64,000 bases of DNA. It comes from Prosthecomicrobium sp. N25. Its GTDB lineage: Bacteria; Pseudomonadota; Alphaproteobacteria; Rhizobiales; Ancalomicrobiaceae. Under the pieces are notes generated by a model. It was not told the origin of the DNA and made no database searches. It was given only the letters and a program-made list of their open reading frames with translations. The translations under genes and the position numbers were made by a program. The stretch is from positions 1,647,418-1,711,417 of the forward strand of contig NZ_JBBCAT010000001.1 of assembly GCF_037203705.1 (NCBI RefSeq). Direction: 5' to 3'. The stretch's first letter is position 1; every line of letters starts with the position of its first letter. Shown one piece after another: positions 1 through 10,459 of this stretch.

Positions 1-26
1 ACACGTGGACGGTGACCGCCCAACCC

Positions 27-152
27 GCATCCCCGGACAAGGCGCGAAGGCGCCGCAGATCCGGGCCCAGCGCGGGCCTCGATCCGCAGCACTGCGGCCG
101 GTTGAGGGCGCTGGATCCCGGCCTTCCGCTTCGCTCCGGCCGGGAACGCGGA
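27..152 (+). repeat. Dispersed intergenic repeat, copy A
   Basis: This segment begins with catccccggacaagg, continues through cgccgcagatccggg and cgatccgcagc, and ends in ctccggccggga. The same ordered blocks recur at 24763-24890 and 24973-25033, and in reverse orientation at 42358-42478. The two ends are partly complementary (ccccgg against ccggccggg), so the unit could fold. All copies are intergenic. The remainder of 1-309 holds no convincing gene. A GC-rich hairpin with a bulge just below 305 could end rpmE transcription, but it has no T tract and is not listed. The function of the repeat is unknown; REP/BIME-like elements are the nearest described class. Confidence 0.75.
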
Positions 153-309
153 GGAGAGGGCGCGCCTCGGCTACAGTTGCCGGCTCGATGGCCGGGATGA
201 CAACCGCGGGACAGCTCGGCGGAAAAGCAGCGAGCCCGCGCCGGGGCGGCACGGGCTCGAGACGCTGTTCCGTCGCCGCGCCCGTCGGGGGCGGCGGCGC
301 AAGGCTAGA

Positions 310-531
310 TCAGAGGCCGAAGCCCTTGAACTTGTCCTTGAACTTGGAGATGCGTCCACCGCGGTCGAGGAGCTGCTGGTTTCCGCCGGTCCAGGCCGGG
401 TGCGACTTGGGGTCGATGTCGAGGTTGAGCGTGTCGCCGGCCTTGCCGTAGGTCGAGCGGGTCTCGTACTCGGTGCCATCGGTCATGACGACCTTGATGA
501 CGTGGTAATCGGGGTGGATGTTCGCTTTCAT
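310..531 (-). CDS. rpmE: 50S ribosomal protein L31
   Basis: This 73-residue protein is the small, late-assembling bL31 of the large ribosomal subunit, where it bridges to the small subunit. It starts [10 protein letters not shown] and has the family signature [17 protein letters not shown] near residues 43-59, ending in a basic tail. It is full length for the family. There is no cysteine at all, so it is the zinc-independent (C-minus) form common in alphaproteobacteria, not the CxxC zinc-binding form. It stands alone and is transcribed away from the ABC exporter at 841. The identification is secure. Confidence 0.97.
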   Translation of the reverse strand: MKANIHPDYHVIKVVMTDGTEYETRSTYGKAGDTLNLDIDPKSHPAWTGGNQQLLDRGGRISKFKDKFKGFGL

Positions 532-840
532 GGCCTTGTCCCTCGCGCGGGGCCGGATGCCGCGGCCCGCCTGATCCTCGCCGGACCGTCCGAGGGAAGT
601 GCCCTCCCCTCAAGTGACCAGGGCCGCGCGCCGTCCGGCCCGCAGCCCCTCGATCCTGTCGGGCGTCCCTATAGCGGAAGCCGTCCGCGGGGGCAAGACG
701 GACGGCGCGGCGGAAAACGGGCGCGGGCGCGGACCTTTGCGGGGGCGCCCCCACGTCATACGCAACATCGCCGAGCCGGACGCGACTTGATCCGGCGGCC
801 GGTTCGCGCCAAGACGTCACCGGCGAGAGGGAGAGAGACT
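532..840. other. Divergent intergenic region, rpmE / ABC exporter
   Basis: About 309 bases lie between the rpmE start (minus strand) and the TTG start proposed for the exporter. The stretch must carry promoters for both genes, but no clear sigma70 hexamer pair, long palindrome or RNA gene can be read in it. The purine-rich run just before 841 is a good ribosome-binding site for the TTG start. Confidence 0.5.
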
Positions 841-2664
<1,824 letters not shown>

Positions 2665-2668
2665 CCGG

Positions 2669-3331
2669 TCACGGCAGGACCAGGACCGGCACCAGCATGC
2701 CCTTGGCCTGCAGGAGGTCGACGAACTCGAAGAGCGGCACCACCAGGAAGAACACCAGTCCGTCCCGCAGCGTGTGCCACAGGAGCCGGGGCTGCACGGT
2801 CACGGTCTCCATGTCGCGCCAGAGCGAGAAGGCCGGGCCGAAGCGGGGCACGCGCCGGCAGTAGTCCGCGTAGGCCGGGCCGAAGAGCGCGGCGAGCGAC
2901 CGCTCCTCGCCCTTCACCACCACGGTGAAGACGGCGACGACCATGGCGGTCACCAGGACGGCGGCCACGAGGCTGCCGGTGGCGGCGCCGATGCCGAAGG
3001 AGCCCACGAAGGAGAACAGGTAGAGCGGGTTCCGGCTGATCGAGTAGGGGCCCGTGTCGACCACCTCGGCGGCCTTGCGCCCGCCGATGTAGAGCGTGCA
3101 CCAGACCCGCCCCACGATGGCGACGCCGATCAGGACCAGGCCGAGGAGTTCCACGCCCTCGTGCCAGAGGCCGCCGAACCAGTCCGGCGAGCTCACGAAG
3201 GCGAGGAGCCCGAACAGCAGGACGGACGCGAGGGCCAGGGCGAGCTTGCGCCGCTTCTGCAGCCGCCTCAGGCGTGCGTGCTCGTCGGGCGGGGCGATCG
3301 CGGGTCGGTCGGTGGTCGCGGTCTGCTGCAT
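2669..3331 (-). CDS. Isoprenylcysteine carboxyl methyltransferase-like membrane protein
   Basis: This 220-residue integral membrane protein belongs to the ICMT/phospholipid methyltransferase superfamily. The hallmark motif DTGPYSISRNPLYL lies near residues 92-105, and the C-terminal motif EERSLAALFGPAYADYCRRV follows near 143-162. Together these form the SAM-binding region known from the family. About five hydrophobic segments are visible, the last after the motif region. The start is ATG at 3331; the open frame runs further upstream but without membrane or motif content. Bacterial members have poorly defined substrates (lipids or small thiols), so no substrate is assigned. It is a single gene, convergent with the ABC exporter. 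Confidence 0.75.
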   Translation of the reverse strand: MQQTATTDRPAIAPPDEHARLRRLQKRRKLALALASVLLFGLLAFVSSPDWFGGLWHEGVELLGLVLIGVAIVGRVWCTLYIGGRKAAEVVDTGPYSISRNPLYLFSFVGSFGIGAATGSLVAAVLVTAMVVAVFTVVVKGEERSLAALFGPAYADYCRRVPRFGPAFSLWRDMETVTVQPRLLWHTLRDGLVFFLVVPLFEFVDLLQAKGMLVPVLVLP

Positions 3332-3435
3332 CGGCGCCCTCGTGGGTCTCGGCGGCGCCGGCGGGGCGCAGCGGCTCGATACCCGAAACCGGCTGACGAA
3401 TCGGTGACGGAGGGACTGCGGTGGCCGCGGCCCGG

Positions 3436-4257
3436 TCAGTCCCAGATCGCGGGCAGGGCCGGCGCGAGCCGGCCGCCGATCCGGATCGGCGCGACCGCGG
3501 CGGCGAGGCCGGTCATCTCGTCGATGTCCACGCAGATGCCCGACAGCGTCGCCTCGCCGCCGGCCGGCTCGAAGCGGCCGCGCGGAATCTTGGTGGTGAA
3601 GCGCTGCAGCGGCTCCTCCTTGTCCATGCCGAGCACGGAGTCGTAGTCGCCGCACATGCCGGCGTCGCTCATGTAGGCGGTGCCGCCCGGCAGGATCATC
3701 CAGTCGGCGGTCGGCACGTGGGTGTGGGTGCCGACGACCAGGCTGGCGCGACCGTCGAAGAAGTGGCCGACGGCCTGCTTCTCGCTCGTCGCCTCCGCGT
3801 GGAAGTCGATCACGACGGCATCGCACTGCTCGCCGAGGGGACAGGCGTCGAGTTCGCGGGCGATCGCCGCGAAGGGGTCGTCGAGCGCGTCCATGAAGAC
3901 GCGCCCCATGACGTTCATGACGAGCACGCGGGCGCCGTTGCGCGCCACGTAGAGATTGGCGCCGCGGCCGGGCGTGCCCGGCGGATAGTTGAGGGGCCTG
4001 AGCAGCCGGGGCTGCCGCTCGATGAAGACGAGGGCCTCGCGCTGGTCCCAGGAATGGTTGCCGAGCGTGACAACGTCCGCGCCGGCGTCGAGCACGTCCT
4101 GGCAGATCTCCTCGGTGATCCCGAAGCCGCCGGCGCTGTTCTCGCCGTTGATGACCACGAAGTCGAGGCGGTAGCGCTCGACGAGGCCCGGCAGCCGGGC
4201 CGTGACGGCGGCCCGGCCCGTGCGGCCGACGATGTCGCCGAGGAACAGGAGCCTCAT
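3436..4257 (-). CDS. YmdB-family metallophosphoesterase (TIGR00282 type)
   Basis: This 273-residue protein is a calcineurin-like phosphoesterase of the YmdB family; characterised members hydrolyse 2',3'-cyclic nucleotides. Dimetal-site motifs are in the expected order: MRLLFLGDIVGR at the N-terminus, INGENSAGGFG, LGNHSWD, DFHAEATSEK and GTHTHVPT. It is full length for the family. The start codon overlaps the stop of the upstream 5-formyl-THF cyclo-ligase by 4 bases (ATGA), so the two genes are translationally coupled. The physiological substrate in this organism is not known. Confidence 0.88.
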   Translation of the reverse strand: MRLLFLGDIVGRTGRAAVTARLPGLVERYRLDFVVINGENSAGGFGITEEICQDVLDAGADVVTLGNHSWDQREALVFIERQPRLLRPLNYPPGTPGRGANLYVARNGARVLVMNVMGRVFMDALDDPFAAIARELDACPLGEQCDAVVIDFHAEATSEKQAVGHFFDGRASLVVGTHTHVPTADWMILPGGTAYMSDAGMCGDYDSVLGMDKEEPLQRFTTKIPRGRFEPAGGEATLSGICVDIDEMTGLAAAVAPIRIGGRLAPALPAIWD

Positions 4258-4844
4258 GCGTCCCTCCTGCAGGGGATCGCGCCCTCCTCGGTGACGACGA
4301 CCTGCATGGGCCGGTCGTGCGGCTCGGCCGGCACGTGCTCGATCTCCTGGCACGCGAAGGCGATGCCGATCTCCAGAAGGGGTCCGCGCCCGGCGAGCCG
4401 CTCGATGGCGCGGTCGTAGTGGCCCTTGCCGTAGCCGATGCGGTAGCCGCGCCGATCGAAGGCGGCGAGCGGGACCAGCATCACGGACGGCTCGACCACG
4501 GGCGCCTCCGGGACCGGCACCGACAGCCCGAAGCTCGACGGCACCAGGGCGTCCCCGGGCTTCCAGGCGCGGAACACCATGGTGGTCCTGTCCTCCAGGA
4601 CGACCGGCAGGCAGAGCGGGTGGTGGCGCGCGGCGAGTCGCTCCAGCGCCGGCCGCGGATCGACCTCGCCGCGGATCGGCAGGAAGCCGGAGACGAGGGC
4701 CCCGGCCGGCAACGGCAGCCCCTCGATGGCGGCCGCGATGCGCTCGGCGGCGGCCGTCTTCTCGGCATCAGCGATCGCGCCGCGTCGCGCCAGCGCCCCG
4801 GCTCTGAGATCGGCCTTCACGCTCTGGGCCGAGGAATTCCGCAT
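4254..4844 (-). CDS. ygfA: 5-formyltetrahydrofolate cyclo-ligase
   Basis: This 196-residue enzyme converts 5-formyl-THF to 5,10-methenyl-THF using ATP, rescuing folate from a storage form. Family landmarks are the N-terminal basic helix, SGFLPIRGEVDPRP near residues 53-66, and the C-terminal loop RRGYRIGYGKGHYDRAI. The start ATG at 4844 was chosen because family homology begins there. In many proteobacteria ygfA directly follows 6S RNA and zapA. Here the order on the minus strand is zapA, 6S RNA, then ygfA, but a PAP2 gene on the plus strand separates 6S RNA from ygfA. Confidence 0.9.
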   Translation of the reverse strand: MRNSSAQSVKADLRAGALARRGAIADAEKTAAAERIAAAIEGLPLPAGALVSGFLPIRGEVDPRPALERLAARHHPLCLPVVLEDRTTMVFRAWKPGDALVPSSFGLSVPVPEAPVVEPSVMLVPLAAFDRRGYRIGYGKGHYDRAIERLAGRGPLLEIGIAFACQEIEHVPAEPHDRPMQVVVTEEGAIPCRRDA

Positions 4845-5082
4845 GTCGTCCGCATCTCCGATTATGGCCGCTCCCGTTGGGCGCGGCGCGAAGCGGCTGT
4901 CCCGGCTTGTAGCCCGGAGCACCCCTCCATTGGAAGCCGGCCCGCCTCCCGGCCCCCATGGTCCCCAAGGTCTAGGGCCGCGACATACATATCAGGAGAT
5001 TGAATACATTGGAATACAACCTAAGATTCACTCGATTGCAAGGCCTGCCGCCGAGGATCGGCTCCCGAAAGGGAACGCGGCC

Positions 5083-6048
5083 ATGCACGCCTTCGGATCG
5101 ATACGGGTCTCTCTGCTCATCGTCATGGTCACGGGTCTCGCGTCCATGGCCGTCGATCTTGCCGTTTTCAAGCGCTTCGACTTCATGCCCGGCTACTTCC
5201 TGATCGCCGCCTACCTGTTCATCGCCCGCACGGTGGCTGCGCTCGTCGCGCCCGGGGTGCCGCGGCTGGTCGGAGCCGCCGACTGCCTCGTGATGACCTA
5301 CATGGCCCTGATCGTCGTTCTCTATGTCAGCCACCAGGCCATTGCCGTATCGTCGGACCCGATCGACGCGATGCTCCTGGCCGCCGACCGGTCGCTGGGG
5401 TTCGACCCTGCGGCCTTCCTGTCCTGGGTCAACGGGGAAGCCTGGGCGGAGGCGGCTTTCCGCTACGCCTACCAGACCTACCGGTTCCAACTGATCGGGA
5501 CGGCCTTCGTTCTGCTGATCTGGGCCCGGCCCGCCGATGTGGACCGCTTCTTCCTGGCCTTCCTGCTCTGCTGCCTGGTGGCCTCCGCCATCTGCGCCGC
5601 CTTCCCGGCCTTCGGCATTGCCGTATCCCTCGACTTCGCGCGCGACTACCCGAACATCGACCCGGTCGGCCTCACGCCGGTCGATGCGATGCGGCGCATG
5701 CACGGCGATCCCGCGGTCCGGATCGGGGGCGAGCAGTTCCGCGGCATGATCAGCTTTCCGTCCATGCACGCGGCCGGCGGCGTGCTGGTCAGCATCGCGT
5801 TGCGCCACCTGCCGCTGCTCTTCTGGCCCGTTCTCCTGATCAATCTCTGCATGATTCCCGCGACCATCCCGATGGGCGGCCACTATCTGGTCGACGCGCT
5901 GGCGGGGGTCGTGCTCGCGCCGATCGCCTTCGTGGCCGCGGAGGCGCTCCGTTCGAGGCTCGATCCGGTGGCGGCCCGGGTGTTCGACTTCGCCCCCTTC
6001 GCAGGTCTACGCCGGCCGAAGCCAGCGAACCGGCGTGGCGCAACCTGA
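5083..6048 (+). CDS. PAP2-superfamily phosphatase (PAP2_3 / inositolphosphotransferase-like)
   Basis: This 321-residue membrane protein has about six hydrophobic segments. The C-terminal half carries the PAP2 catalytic motifs: SFPSMHAAGGV near residues 224-234 and GGHYLVDALAGVV near 265-277, the two histidines being the general acid and the nucleophile. A classical KX6RP motif is not obvious, which fits the PAP2_3 branch related to Aur1-type and phosphoinositol transferases. It probably acts on lipid phosphates at the periplasmic face. The start is ATG at 5083, preceded by aaaggga. It sits on the opposite strand between ygfA and 6S RNA, splitting a commonly adjacent pair. Confidence 0.8.
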   Translation: MHAFGSIRVSLLIVMVTGLASMAVDLAVFKRFDFMPGYFLIAAYLFIARTVAALVAPGVPRLVGAADCLVMTYMALIVVLYVSHQAIAVSSDPIDAMLLAADRSLGFDPAAFLSWVNGEAWAEAAFRYAYQTYRFQLIGTAFVLLIWARPADVDRFFLAFLLCCLVASAICAAFPAFGIAVSLDFARDYPNIDPVGLTPVDAMRRMHGDPAVRIGGEQFRGMISFPSMHAAGGVLVSIALRHLPLLFWPVLLINLCMIPATIPMGGHYLVDALAGVVLAPIAFVAAEALRSRLDPVAARVFDFAPFAGLRRPKPANRRGAT

Positions 6049-6095
6049 CCGGAGGCCGGGTCGGGCATGGAACGTGCCATGGAGCGGGGGAGATT

Positions 6096-6253
6096 GGCGA
6101 AGCCGCATCGGCCGATGGATGTAACGATCCCGGGAACCTACAGCGTAGGTGGGCGCCGTGTGCAGGGACCCACGGGTCCGAGCAGGGACAGCTCCCGTTG
6201 AGATCGTTAAGGCCCCGGGGATTCAGTATCCTGTCGCGCCGCGCAGCCTCGCC
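6096..6253 (-). ncRNA. ssrS: 6S RNA
   Basis: 6S RNA binds the sigma70 RNA polymerase holoenzyme and mimics an open promoter. Evidence is position, size and fold. The segment lies immediately downstream of zapA on the same strand, the usual 6S site. Bases 6253-6243 (ggcgaggctgc on the minus strand) pair over 11 positions, allowing G-U, with bases 6106-6096 (gcggcttcgcc), closing an RNA of about 158 nt. Inside are the alphaproteobacterial-looking blocks ggccttaacgatctcaac, cggcgcccacctac and gtaggttcccgggatcg; cctac and gtagg form a hairpin. Ends are set from the stem and may be off by a few bases. Confidence 0.87.
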
Positions 6254-6260
6254 AGAACCG

Positions 6261-6266
6261 AATATA
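6261..6266 (-). promoter_or_regulatory. Probable -10 element of the 6S RNA promoter
   Basis: On the minus strand these bases read TATATT, seven bases before the inferred 5' end of 6S RNA. No convincing -35 hexamer is seen at the expected distance. Processing from a zapA read-through transcript is also possible. Confidence 0.45.
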
Positions 6267-6347
6267 GGGGGCGCCGGCGCGGCTGCATAGGGCGCGTTTG
6301 GCGGATTGTACGGCGCCGGCAGCGGAGCGGCCTTCGGCGCCGTCCGT

Positions 6348-6719
6348 TCAGTTGGAGGGCCGGCCGGAGACGAGCGTGGCCGCGATGGTCTCGATGCGCT
6401 TCGCCGCGAGGTCGAGCTTGTCGGCGACCGCCCGGTCGACCTCAGCGCGCCGGGCCTCGCCATCGCCGACCGACTGGCGGAGCCGCTCGATCTCACCCTC
6501 GAGGCCCGCGACCTTGCGCTTGGCCTCCCCGGCCTCGTCCATGGCCATGATGGCGGCCATGACGATCAGGCGCTGCTCGCCGATTTCGCCGAAGGTTTCC
6601 TTCAGGTGCGTGATGGTCCGGTCCAGCCGGTCCGCGAGCCCGTGCAGATGGGCCTCCTGTCCGTCCTCGCAAGCCATCCTGTAGACCCGGCCGCTGATCG
6701 TGACGTTGACTTGGGCCAC
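6348..6719 (-). CDS. zapA: Cell division protein ZapA
   Basis: ZapA cross-links FtsZ protofilaments and stabilises the Z ring. The protein is about 123 residues from the GTG at 6719, beginning MAQVNVTISGRVYRMACEDG, the standard ZapA N-terminal globular domain. The C-terminal half is a long coiled coil rich in E, R and K. The GTG is preferred over an in-frame ATG at 6752 because family homology begins there and a ggggagaggcgaga ribosome-binding site precedes it. It is followed by 6S RNA and preceded, 25 bases away, by a DUF4164 gene; both linkages are typical for Hyphomicrobiales. Confidence 0.9.
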   Translation of the reverse strand: MAQVNVTISGRVYRMACEDGQEAHLHGLADRLDRTITHLKETFGEIGEQRLIVMAAIMAMDEAGEAKRKVAGLEGEIERLRQSVGDGEARRAEVDRAVADKLDLAAKRIETIAATLVSGRPSN

Positions 6720-6744
6720 TCTCGCCTCTCCCCGCGGCGGCCGG

Positions 6745-7047
6745 TCAGCCACCGTTCGCCTCCAGGACCGACCTGATCGACTCCATCGCGGCGACCAGGC
6801 GGCGCGACACCTCCCGGTTGGTGTCCTCCAGCCGTCCGGCCCGCGCCCGCTCCTGGTCGAGGTCCTGGGCGAGCCGCGACCGGTCCTCGCCGGTGCGCGA
6901 CAGTTCGTCCTCGAGGCCGGCCAGGGACCGGTCCTCGTCGAGCCTGCGCTCGACCGCCGCCTCCAGGACCGAGAGGGCGAGTTCGAGCCGCCTCAGCGCC
7001 GCGTCTGCGGCCGGCGCCGCCGGATCCCTCGTCGTCACGCCACTCAT
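6745..7047 (-). CDS. DUF4164 family coiled-coil protein
   Basis: This 100-residue protein is almost entirely helical: a short N-terminal stretch, then heptad-rich sequence from about residue 18 to the end (for example DRSRLAQDLDQERARAGRLE). It matches the size and zapA-adjacent position of DUF4164 proteins of Hyphomicrobiales. Function is not established. The conserved placement upstream of zapA suggests a cell-division role, which is inference. Confidence 0.75.
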   Translation of the reverse strand: MSGVTTRDPAAPAADAALRRLELALSVLEAAVERRLDEDRSLAGLEDELSRTGEDRSRLAQDLDQERARAGRLEDTNREVSRRLVAAMESIRSVLEANGG

Positions 7048-7286
7048 GGCCCACTCACTCTCGGATCACCGCCCCCTGAACCCGCGCCCGGCTCCCCCGC
7101 CCCCGAAAGGCACCGGACCGGCCTGCCTCTCGACTCGATCCGGCAGGCCCGACGCCAATCTAGGTGCCGGCCGGAGTCGCGGTCAATGCCGCAGATCCGA
7201 TGCGCGCCTACGTTCCTTCCGCTGCGGCGCCCGTCCGGAGCCGGGGTCTCGCTCTCTTAATGCAATGCAGCAATTTGATCGGTGCC

Positions 7287-7330
7287 ATCAGGGAAACCTG
7301 ATTGACTTGCCGGTCCCCCCTGTTATCAGG
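7287..7330 (+). promoter_or_regulatory. gap promoter with three ATCAGG half-sites
   Basis: A sigma70-like promoter reads TTGACT (7302-7307), 16-base spacer, TATCAG (7324-7329). An inverted repeat ATCAGG-gaaa-CCTGAT (7287-7302) abuts the -35. A third ATCAGG (7325-7330) overlaps the -10. A regulator bound at all three would cover the promoter. Identity of the regulator is unknown. The rest of the 7048-7388 intergenic region shows nothing clear. Confidence 0.55.
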
Positions 7331-7388
7331 GGTCCGGCTTCCGCCCGCGCCGGTATACGGGCTGCAAAGACCTTCGAAGGAGAAAGAA

Positions 7389-8396
7389 ATGGCGGTTCGC
7401 GTTGCCATCAACGGATTTGGTCGGATCGGTCGCAACGTCCTGCGCGCCATCGTCGAGTCCGGCCGCACCGACATCGACGTCGTCGCGATCAACGACCTCG
7501 GCCCGGTCGAAACCAACGCGCATCTGGTGCGCTACGACTCGGTGCACGGCCGCTTCCCCGGCACGGTGACGGTGTCCGGAGACACGATCGACGTCGGCCG
7601 CGGGCCGATCAAGGTCACCGCCATCAAGGATCCGGCGACCCTGCCGCACAAGGACCTCGGCGTCGACATCGCGCTGGAGTGCACGGGCATCTTCACGTCG
7701 CGCGAGAAGGCCTCCGCGCATCTCGCCGCCGGCGCCAAGCGCGTGATCGTCTCCGCCCCGGCGGACGGCGCCGACATGACGGTCGTCTACGGCGTCAACC
7801 ACGAAAAGCTGACGAAGGACCACGTCGTCATCTCGAACGCGTCCTGCACGACCAACTGCCTCGCCCCGGTCGCCTGGGTGCTGAACGAGGCCGTCGGCAT
7901 CGAGAAGGGCTTCATGACGACGATCCACTCCTACACGGGCGACCAGCCGACGCTCGACACCATGCACAAGGACCTCTACCGCGCCCGCGCCGCGGCCATG
8001 TCCATGATCCCGACCTCGACCGGCGCCGCCAAGGCGGTCGGCCTCGTCCTGCCCGAACTCAAGGGCAAGCTCGACGGCGTGGCGATCCGCGTGCCGACCC
8101 CGAACGTCTCCGTGGTCGACCTGAAGTTCGTCGCCAAGCGCGCGACCACGGTCCAGGAGATCAACGAGGCCATCAAGGCCGCCGCCCAGGGCAAGCTCAA
8201 GGGCATCCTCGGCTACACGACGGACCCGAACGTCTCGATCGACTTCAACCACGACCCGCACTCGTCGATCTTCCACATGGACCAGACCAAGGTCATGGAC
8301 GGCACGCTCGTGCGCATCATGTCCTGGTACGACAACGAGTGGGGCTTCTCGAACCGCATGTCGGACACCGCGGTGGCGATGGGCAAGCTGCTCTGA
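7389..8396 (+). CDS. gap: Glyceraldehyde-3-phosphate dehydrogenase
   Basis: This 335-residue enzyme interconverts glyceraldehyde-3-phosphate and 1,3-bisphosphoglycerate in glycolysis and gluconeogenesis. The NAD-binding Rossmann start [18 protein letters not shown] begins at residue 3. The catalytic-cysteine motif [12 protein letters not shown] is near 148-159. The C-terminal [13 protein letters not shown] is intact. The start is ATG at 7389 with AGGAGAAAGAA just upstream. It leads a run with pgk, a ThiE-like gene, a Sel1 gene and suhB, and a hairpin separates it from pgk. Confidence 0.97.
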   Translation: MAVRVAINGFGRIGRNVLRAIVESGRTDIDVVAINDLGPVETNAHLVRYDSVHGRFPGTVTVSGDTIDVGRGPIKVTAIKDPATLPHKDLGVDIALECTGIFTSREKASAHLAAGAKRVIVSAPADGADMTVVYGVNHEKLTKDHVVISNASCTTNCLAPVAWVLNEAVGIEKGFMTTIHSYTGDQPTLDTMHKDLYRARAAAMSMIPTSTGAAKAVGLVLPELKGKLDGVAIRVPTPNVSVVDLKFVAKRATTVQEINEAIKAAAQGKLKGILGYTTDPNVSIDFNHDPHSSIFHMDQTKVMDGTLVRIMSWYDNEWGFSNRMSDTAVAMGKLL

Positions 8397-8426
8397 GCCG
8401 ACCGCGTCCCGCATAGCCAACTTCGG

Positions 8427-8458
8427 GGGCGGCCGGCTCTTCGCGAGCGGGGCCGCCC
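8427..8458 (+). terminator. Hairpin between gap and pgk
   Basis: gggcggcc (8427-8434) pairs with ggccgccc (8451-8458). There is no long T tract after it, so it may act as a partial terminator or mRNA-end stabiliser rather than a complete stop. Confidence 0.5.
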
Positions 8459-8493
8459 TCTTCGGATCCGTTCACGCCTTCGGGGACCGACCC

Positions 8494-9687
8494 ATGAGCG
8501 CCTTCAAGACCCTCGACGACGCGGCCGTGGCCGGCAAGCGCGTCCTGACCCGCGTCGACCTGAACGTGCCCATGGAGGGCGGCGCGGTCTCGGACGACAC
8601 GCGCATCCGGGCGGTCGTGCCGACGATCCGGGAGATCGCCGACAAGGGCGGCAAGGTGATCCTGCTCGCCCATTTCGGCCGCCCCAAGGACGGGCCGGAG
8701 GCGAAGTACTCGCTGCAGCAGATCGTCGGCGATGTCGCGGCGCGGGTCGGCCGGCCCGTTGCCTTCGCGCCGGACTGCGTGGGTGCCGTCGCGGAGGCCG
8801 CGGTGGCGGGCATGAAGGACGGCGACGTCCTGCTTCTGGAGAACACCCGCTTCCACAAGGGCGAGGAGAAGAACGACCCTGCCTTCACGGCCGCGTTGGC
8901 CAAGCTCGGCGACCTCTACGTCAACGACGCCTTCGCGACGGCCCACCGCGCGCATGCCTCCACGGAGGGCCTCGCCCGGGTGCTGCCGGCCTACGCGGGC
9001 CGTTGCATGCAGCAGGAGATCGAGGCGCTCGAGTCGGCGCTGGGCAAGCCGCAGCGCCCTGTCCTGGCGGTCGTCGGCGGCGCCAAGGTGTCGTCCAAGA
9101 TCGACCTCCTGGAGAACCTCGTCACCAAGGTCGACATCCTGGTGATCGGCGGCGGCATGGCCAACACGTTCCTGGCCGCCCAGGGGACGGACGTGGGGAA
9201 GTCGCTGTGCGAGCACGACCTCGCCGACACGGCCCGGCGGATCATCACCAAGGCCCGGCAGGCGCGCTGCGAGATCGTGCTGCCGGTCGACGCGGTGGTG
9301 GCGCGCGCGTTCAAGGCCGGGGCGGAGAGCGAGATCGTGCCGGTCGACCGGATCCCGTCCGACGCCATGATCCTGGACGTCGGGCCGAAGACGGTCGCCA
9401 CCATCGCCAACCGGATCGACGGCGCCCGGACACTCGTCTGGAACGGACCGCTCGGGGCCTTCGAAATCGAGCCCTTCGACCGTGCCACCGTGGCGGCGGC
9501 GAAACACGCGGCCGGGCGGACGAAGTCGGCGGGCCTCCTGACGGTCGCGGGCGGCGGCGACACGGTCGCGGCGCTGAACCATGCCGGGGTGGCGGGCGAC
9601 TTCACCTACGTGTCGACCGCGGGCGGCGCCTTCCTGGAGTGGCTGGAGGGCAAGCCGCTGCCGGGCGTCGAGATCCTGCGCAAGTGA
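8494..9687 (+). CDS. pgk: Phosphoglycerate kinase
   Basis: This 397-residue glycolytic kinase transfers phosphate from 1,3-bisphosphoglycerate to ADP. Visible landmarks are [14 protein letters not shown] near residues 18-31, [11 protein letters not shown] near 58-68, [15 protein letters not shown], the hinge region [17 protein letters not shown], and the C-terminal [13 protein letters not shown] and [17 protein letters not shown]. Length is standard. It follows gap with a hairpin between them and precedes the ThiE-like gene by about 136 bases. Confidence 0.97.
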   Translation: MSAFKTLDDAAVAGKRVLTRVDLNVPMEGGAVSDDTRIRAVVPTIREIADKGGKVILLAHFGRPKDGPEAKYSLQQIVGDVAARVGRPVAFAPDCVGAVAEAAVAGMKDGDVLLLENTRFHKGEEKNDPAFTAALAKLGDLYVNDAFATAHRAHASTEGLARVLPAYAGRCMQQEIEALESALGKPQRPVLAVVGGAKVSSKIDLLENLVTKVDILVIGGGMANTFLAAQGTDVGKSLCEHDLADTARRIITKARQARCEIVLPVDAVVARAFKAGAESEIVPVDRIPSDAMILDVGPKTVATIANRIDGARTLVWNGPLGAFEIEPFDRATVAAAKHAAGRTKSAGLLTVAGGGDTVAALNHAGVAGDFTYVSTAGGAFLEWLEGKPLPGVEILRK

Positions 9688-9823
9688 CCCGGGCGGCCGG
9701 GGCCTTGCGGCCCGGCCCGGCCCGTGGCATCCGACCCGTCACAGCCCCGCCCGAATTGCGGCTCACATCCCGGGCGCCCCGCCCGGACGCGTCCGGCGCG
9801 GGCGAAGGCCGTCGGAGAGACCC

Positions 9824-10459
9824 TTGTCCCGCCTGTACCTGGTGACGCCCGCCGCGATCGACCTCGCGACATTCCCGGCCCTGCTCGACGAGGCGCTCGG
9901 CGCCGTGCCGGTGGCTTCGCTGCTCGTGGCGCCGCTCGGCCTCTCCGACATGGCGCTGCAACGGGTCGCCGAGGTGCTGACCCCGATCGGCCAGCGCCAC
10001 GACGCCGCCGTGCTCGTCCGCAACGACACCCGCGCGGCGGGCCGGGCCAAGGCCGACGGCGTCCATGTGGACGGCTCGCTCGCCGAACTGAAGCAGGCGG
10101 TCGAGGCTTTCCGGCCGCGCAGCATCGTCGGCGCCGGCGGCCTGAAGACACGCCACGACGCCATGGCGGCGGCGGAGACCGGGGCCGACTACGTCTTCTT
10201 CGGCATGATCGATCGCCCCGAGGATCCGGAGGCCCATCCGAAGTCGCTGGAACTCGCCGGGTGGTGGATGCCGCTGTTCGAGACGCCCTGCGTCTGCCTG
10301 GCCGGCGCCGACCTCGCCTCGGTGGCGGAGGTCGCCCGCACGGGGGCGGACTTCGTGGGGTTGCGGGACGCGGTCTGGGCGCATGAGGCCGGGCCCGCCG
10401 CCGCGCTCGTCGAGGCGGCGCGGCTGATCGAGGCCCACACGCCGGAGCGGCTCGCGTGA
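9824..10459 (+). CDS. ThiE-like TIM-barrel protein with degenerate active site
   Basis: The roughly 211-residue protein aligns overall with thiamine-phosphate synthase: SRLYLVTPAA at the start, LVRNDTRAAGRAKADGVHVD near residues 64-83, and GADYVFFGMI near 120-129. Key ThiE motifs are changed, however. The Q-x-R-x-K pyrophosphate-binding stretch is replaced by SLLVAPLGLSD, and the canonical HxGQxD after the ND motif reads HVDGS. It may not make thiamine phosphate. The start is TTG at 9824 with GGAGAG upstream. Its stop overlaps the next GTG start (GTGA). A ThiE relative of unknown activity is the safest call. Confidence 0.7.
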   Translation: MSRLYLVTPAAIDLATFPALLDEALGAVPVASLLVAPLGLSDMALQRVAEVLTPIGQRHDAAVLVRNDTRAAGRAKADGVHVDGSLAELKQAVEAFRPRSIVGAGGLKTRHDAMAAAETGADYVFFGMIDRPEDPEAHPKSLELAGWWMPLFETPCVCLAGADLASVAEVARTGADFVGLRDAVWAHEAGPAAALVEAARLIEAHTPERLA

